NCBI GenBank assembly: GCA_030605085.1
Contig: JAUWBH010000154.1
Span: 1-15,096, forward strand
Direction: 5' to 3'
Origin: Promethearchaeota archaeon
GTDB taxonomy: Archaea; Asgardarchaeota; Lokiarchaeia; Sigynarchaeales; SOKP01
DNA length: 15,096 nucleotides
Part shown: piece by piece, positions 13,516-15,096 of the stretch
How the letters are laid out: the number at the start of each line of letters is the position of its first letter
Position numbering within the stretch: the stretch's first letter is position 1
Notes under the pieces: generated by a model
What the model was told of the DNA's origin: nothing
Seen by the model: only the letters and a program-made list of their open reading frames with translations
Databases searched by the model: none
Program-made: the position numbers and the translations under genes

Positions 13516-14442
13516 CTAATAAGATTTCTTTCGGAAGAAATATGTTATAATAATACCTAAAGGAATAATAAAAATCATCATTAATAAGAATGTTATTAAA
13601 GGATTTATCAAAAATTCAAAATGACTTTCTAAATAGTAGAAAATAATATTTATTATTGTTCCAAAAAGTAAACCACTAAAAATAAAATTTCCAATTGGAT
13701 TATGAAAAAGTTTTTCTTTCAAATAAGATCCTATGCTAGGATTTTTAAGTTTGAATAGTATTTCATTTAATAAATCAAATTCCTTCTTAATTTGAGATCT
13801 AATTGATTTATCGATTTCTTTATTATTAATAATGGTTTTAATCTTACTTTTACAGTGACTGCAAATCTTTGGATCGTTTATTTCAAATGCAGCGATATTT
13901 TTTTCCTCAGCAAAGTTATAGATGCATCTTCCACTATCTCTACGGTGGAAAAGGGTTAACTTCTCAAGACCATAATTCTGAAGAATAATATTGATATTGC
14001 GTTTAATAGTATTTTTGAAAATTTGCATTATTAAAAATCTTGAAATATATTCATTTAATAACCCCCAACTATCAATAGATTTATCTAATTGATAAAAACT
14101 TGTTACACTTCCATAAGATTGTTCCCAATTATCTTTAAAAATCTTTCTATAATAATTTTGTTCAATTTTACCATTAGTTATAAAAAAAGAATGTCCTATA
14201 TAACTTTCTGTATCATATTTATCTTTAAATTCTTCAATAATATCACTGGGTTTTAATTCTTTATTCCGCTGTATACTTCTAAAAAGATCTTTAACAATGT
14301 TGATTTTATAAGTACCCTGAATATTTTTTATCCTTTTTATAAAATATTTTTCATTTAGACTATAAAAATCATCAAAAAGGAATAGATTAATTTGATGAAT
14401 GATTTCTTCATAATCATCATTTATATTCAGTTTATTTTTCAT
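13516..14442 (-). CDS. Membrane-anchored protein with a Cys/His metal-site pattern
   Basis: This 308-residue protein from ATG 14442 has a long, mainly helical soluble part followed by FHRRDSGRCIYNFAEEKNIA and NDPKICSHCKSKI. H166, C173, C194 and C197 form a likely zinc site of the type H-x6-C...C-x2-C. I have seen a similar C-(I/L)-(Y/F)-(D/N)-F ... P-x-I-C-x-x-C pattern in bacterial and archaeal proteins of unknown role, but cannot name the family. Two hydrophobic helices at about 250-270 and 278-303, followed by basic FFRKKSY, anchor the C-terminus with the soluble part in the cytoplasm. It heads the pair with the 125-residue gene. A membrane-tethered effector or sensor, as in some defence systems, is possible but not shown. 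Confidence 0.65.
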   Translation of the reverse strand: MKNKLNINDDYEEIIHQINLFLFDDFYSLNEKYFIKRIKNIQGTYKINIVKDLFRSIQRNKELKPSDIIEEFKDKYDTESYIGHSFFITNGKIEQNYYRKIFKDNWEQSYGSVTSFYQLDKSIDSWGLLNEYISRFLIMQIFKNTIKRNINIILQNYGLEKLTLFHRRDSGRCIYNFAEEKNIAAFEINDPKICSHCKSKIKTIINNKEIDKSIRSQIKKEFDLLNEILFKLKNPSIGSYLKEKLFHNPIGNFIFSGLLFGTIINIIFYYLESHFEFLINPLITFLLMMIFIIPLGIIITYFFRKKSY

Positions 14443-14588
14443 GTATTATTCCCATTTAGATTTGGTTAGGCGGCCTTAATTTTAATTGATTAAAGGGAAA
14501 TAAATAATTAAGTTCTCGATAAGATGAATGCCTTCCTCATAGGCTTCCTATATTCGACATTCATACTAGTAATGGCAAAAAATCCAAC

Positions 14589-14885
14589 CTATTTTTCTTT
14601 TAATTCCTCATTAATCTCATCACCAATAAGAGATAGAGCAGATAAAAGGCATCCTTTTAGATGTCTACAATCATTACACTCTTCTTTTGGCAGAACTACT
14701 TTTTCTCCTCGATCAACTAATATATTATAAATATCTCTTGCACTAAATACTCCAGTAAGAAATCCTCCAAAAATCTTTAAGAAAGGATTATTATGAGCAA
14801 TTCCATTAGCCAATATTTTTATACTATCTTTTTTCAGCTTCCAATATTCATATATACCTTTACCATAACATTCTGGAATATCCAT
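14589..14885 (-). CDS. Small protein with a C-x2-C-x5-C motif, unknown
   Basis: The protein has 98 residues from ATG 14885. The N-terminal two-thirds is helical (IYEYWKLKKDSIKILANGIA) with a moderately hydrophobic Gly/Phe stretch (FLKIFGGFLTGVF, about 35-47) that could touch a membrane. Next comes EECNDCRHLKGC with C70, C73 and C79, a likely metal-binding knuckle, and then an acidic helix. It lies 146 bases upstream of the 308-residue gene on the same strand, which also has a Cys/His site, so a functional link is possible. No family is recognised. A plus-strand frame across the same bases is an antisense shadow. Confidence 0.6.
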   Translation of the reverse strand: MDIPECYGKGIYEYWKLKKDSIKILANGIAHNNPFLKIFGGFLTGVFSARDIYNILVDRGEKVVLPKEECNDCRHLKGCLLSALSLIGDEINEELKEK

Positions 14886-15096
14886 AATGATTCTTACCCT
14901 AGATTATGATTCTTTTTCCTCATTATATTCTTACATTATTTTATTAATATTATTAAAGAGTTTGTTTTAAATATTGATTATATTTCTATAAAACCTCCTT
15001 GTTAAAATACTTTCTTTTTTCACGATTTCTTTTCATTCTCTTGCTTACTTCTTGAAGGTTAACGAATGAATTTTCTTTAACTCACTAATCCTCCAT
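14886..15096. other. Right-edge region, no complete gene
   Basis: This AT-rich stretch has no complete gene. On the minus strand one frame (RISELKKIHSLTFKK, ending at a TAA near 15049) could be the tail of a gene entering from beyond the window. Another minus frame (KENSFVNLQEVSKRMKRNRE, ending at a TAG near 14992) is protein-like but lacks an upstream start. An AGGAGG on the minus strand near 14996-15001 is not followed by a usable start codon. Confidence 0.3.

Noticed and set aside
14524..14730. 68-residue plus-strand frame
   Set aside because: Mostly antisense to the 98-residue Cys-motif gene, which has the better protein pattern.

Overview
The window looks archaeal, and most likely comes from an Asgard (Lokiarchaeia-like) genome or a close relative. 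The DNA is AT-rich. Many genes have TATA-like boxes a short distance upstream and short or absent leaders, and T-runs follow some stop codons. The one confidently recognisable metabolic gene is a radical-SAM protein of the tetraether lipid synthase (Tes) type, an archaeal membrane-lipid enzyme. A small protein with a longin/roadblock-like pattern and another with an ACT-like pattern fit an Asgard origin, but the lineage is inferred and not proven.

Layout. At 1-134 is the 3' end of an IS630-type transposase gene. At 161-3280 lie an unrecognised helical protein, a striking coiled-coil protein built from 35-residue repeats (1034-2089), and a divergent pair: a longin-like protein on the minus strand and an ACT-like protein on the plus strand. 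A four-helix membrane protein (3370-3759, minus) is followed by a 480-base gap holding a GC-rich, clearly foldable element of 119 bases with a perfect 10-bp closing stem. This is the best candidate for an undescribed RNA in the window. Next come a small unknown protein (4243-4734) and the Tes-like gene (4988-6652). A 46-codon ORF with a strong ribosome-binding site overlaps the Tes 3' end in another frame.

From 7392 to 10665 on the minus strand is a two-gene unit: a compositionally distinct, membrane-anchored, acidic protein (9139-10665) and an overlapping GIY-YIG endonuclease with C-terminal helix-turn-helix segments (7392-9173). This looks like a homing-type or virus/plasmid-derived insertion. 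A tiny cationic peptide ORF (10784-10897) precedes a 561-residue protein with a degenerate HNH domain, a second Cys4 site and TPR repeats (10921-12606). A gene-poor stretch with a probable gene remnant follows. The right end carries three small minus-strand genes, two with Cys-rich possible metal sites and one of these also membrane-anchored.

Apart from Tes, most genes are accessory and poorly characterised. The region mixes a lipid gene with mobile or defence-like genes (transposase end, GIY-YIG endonuclease, decayed HNH protein).
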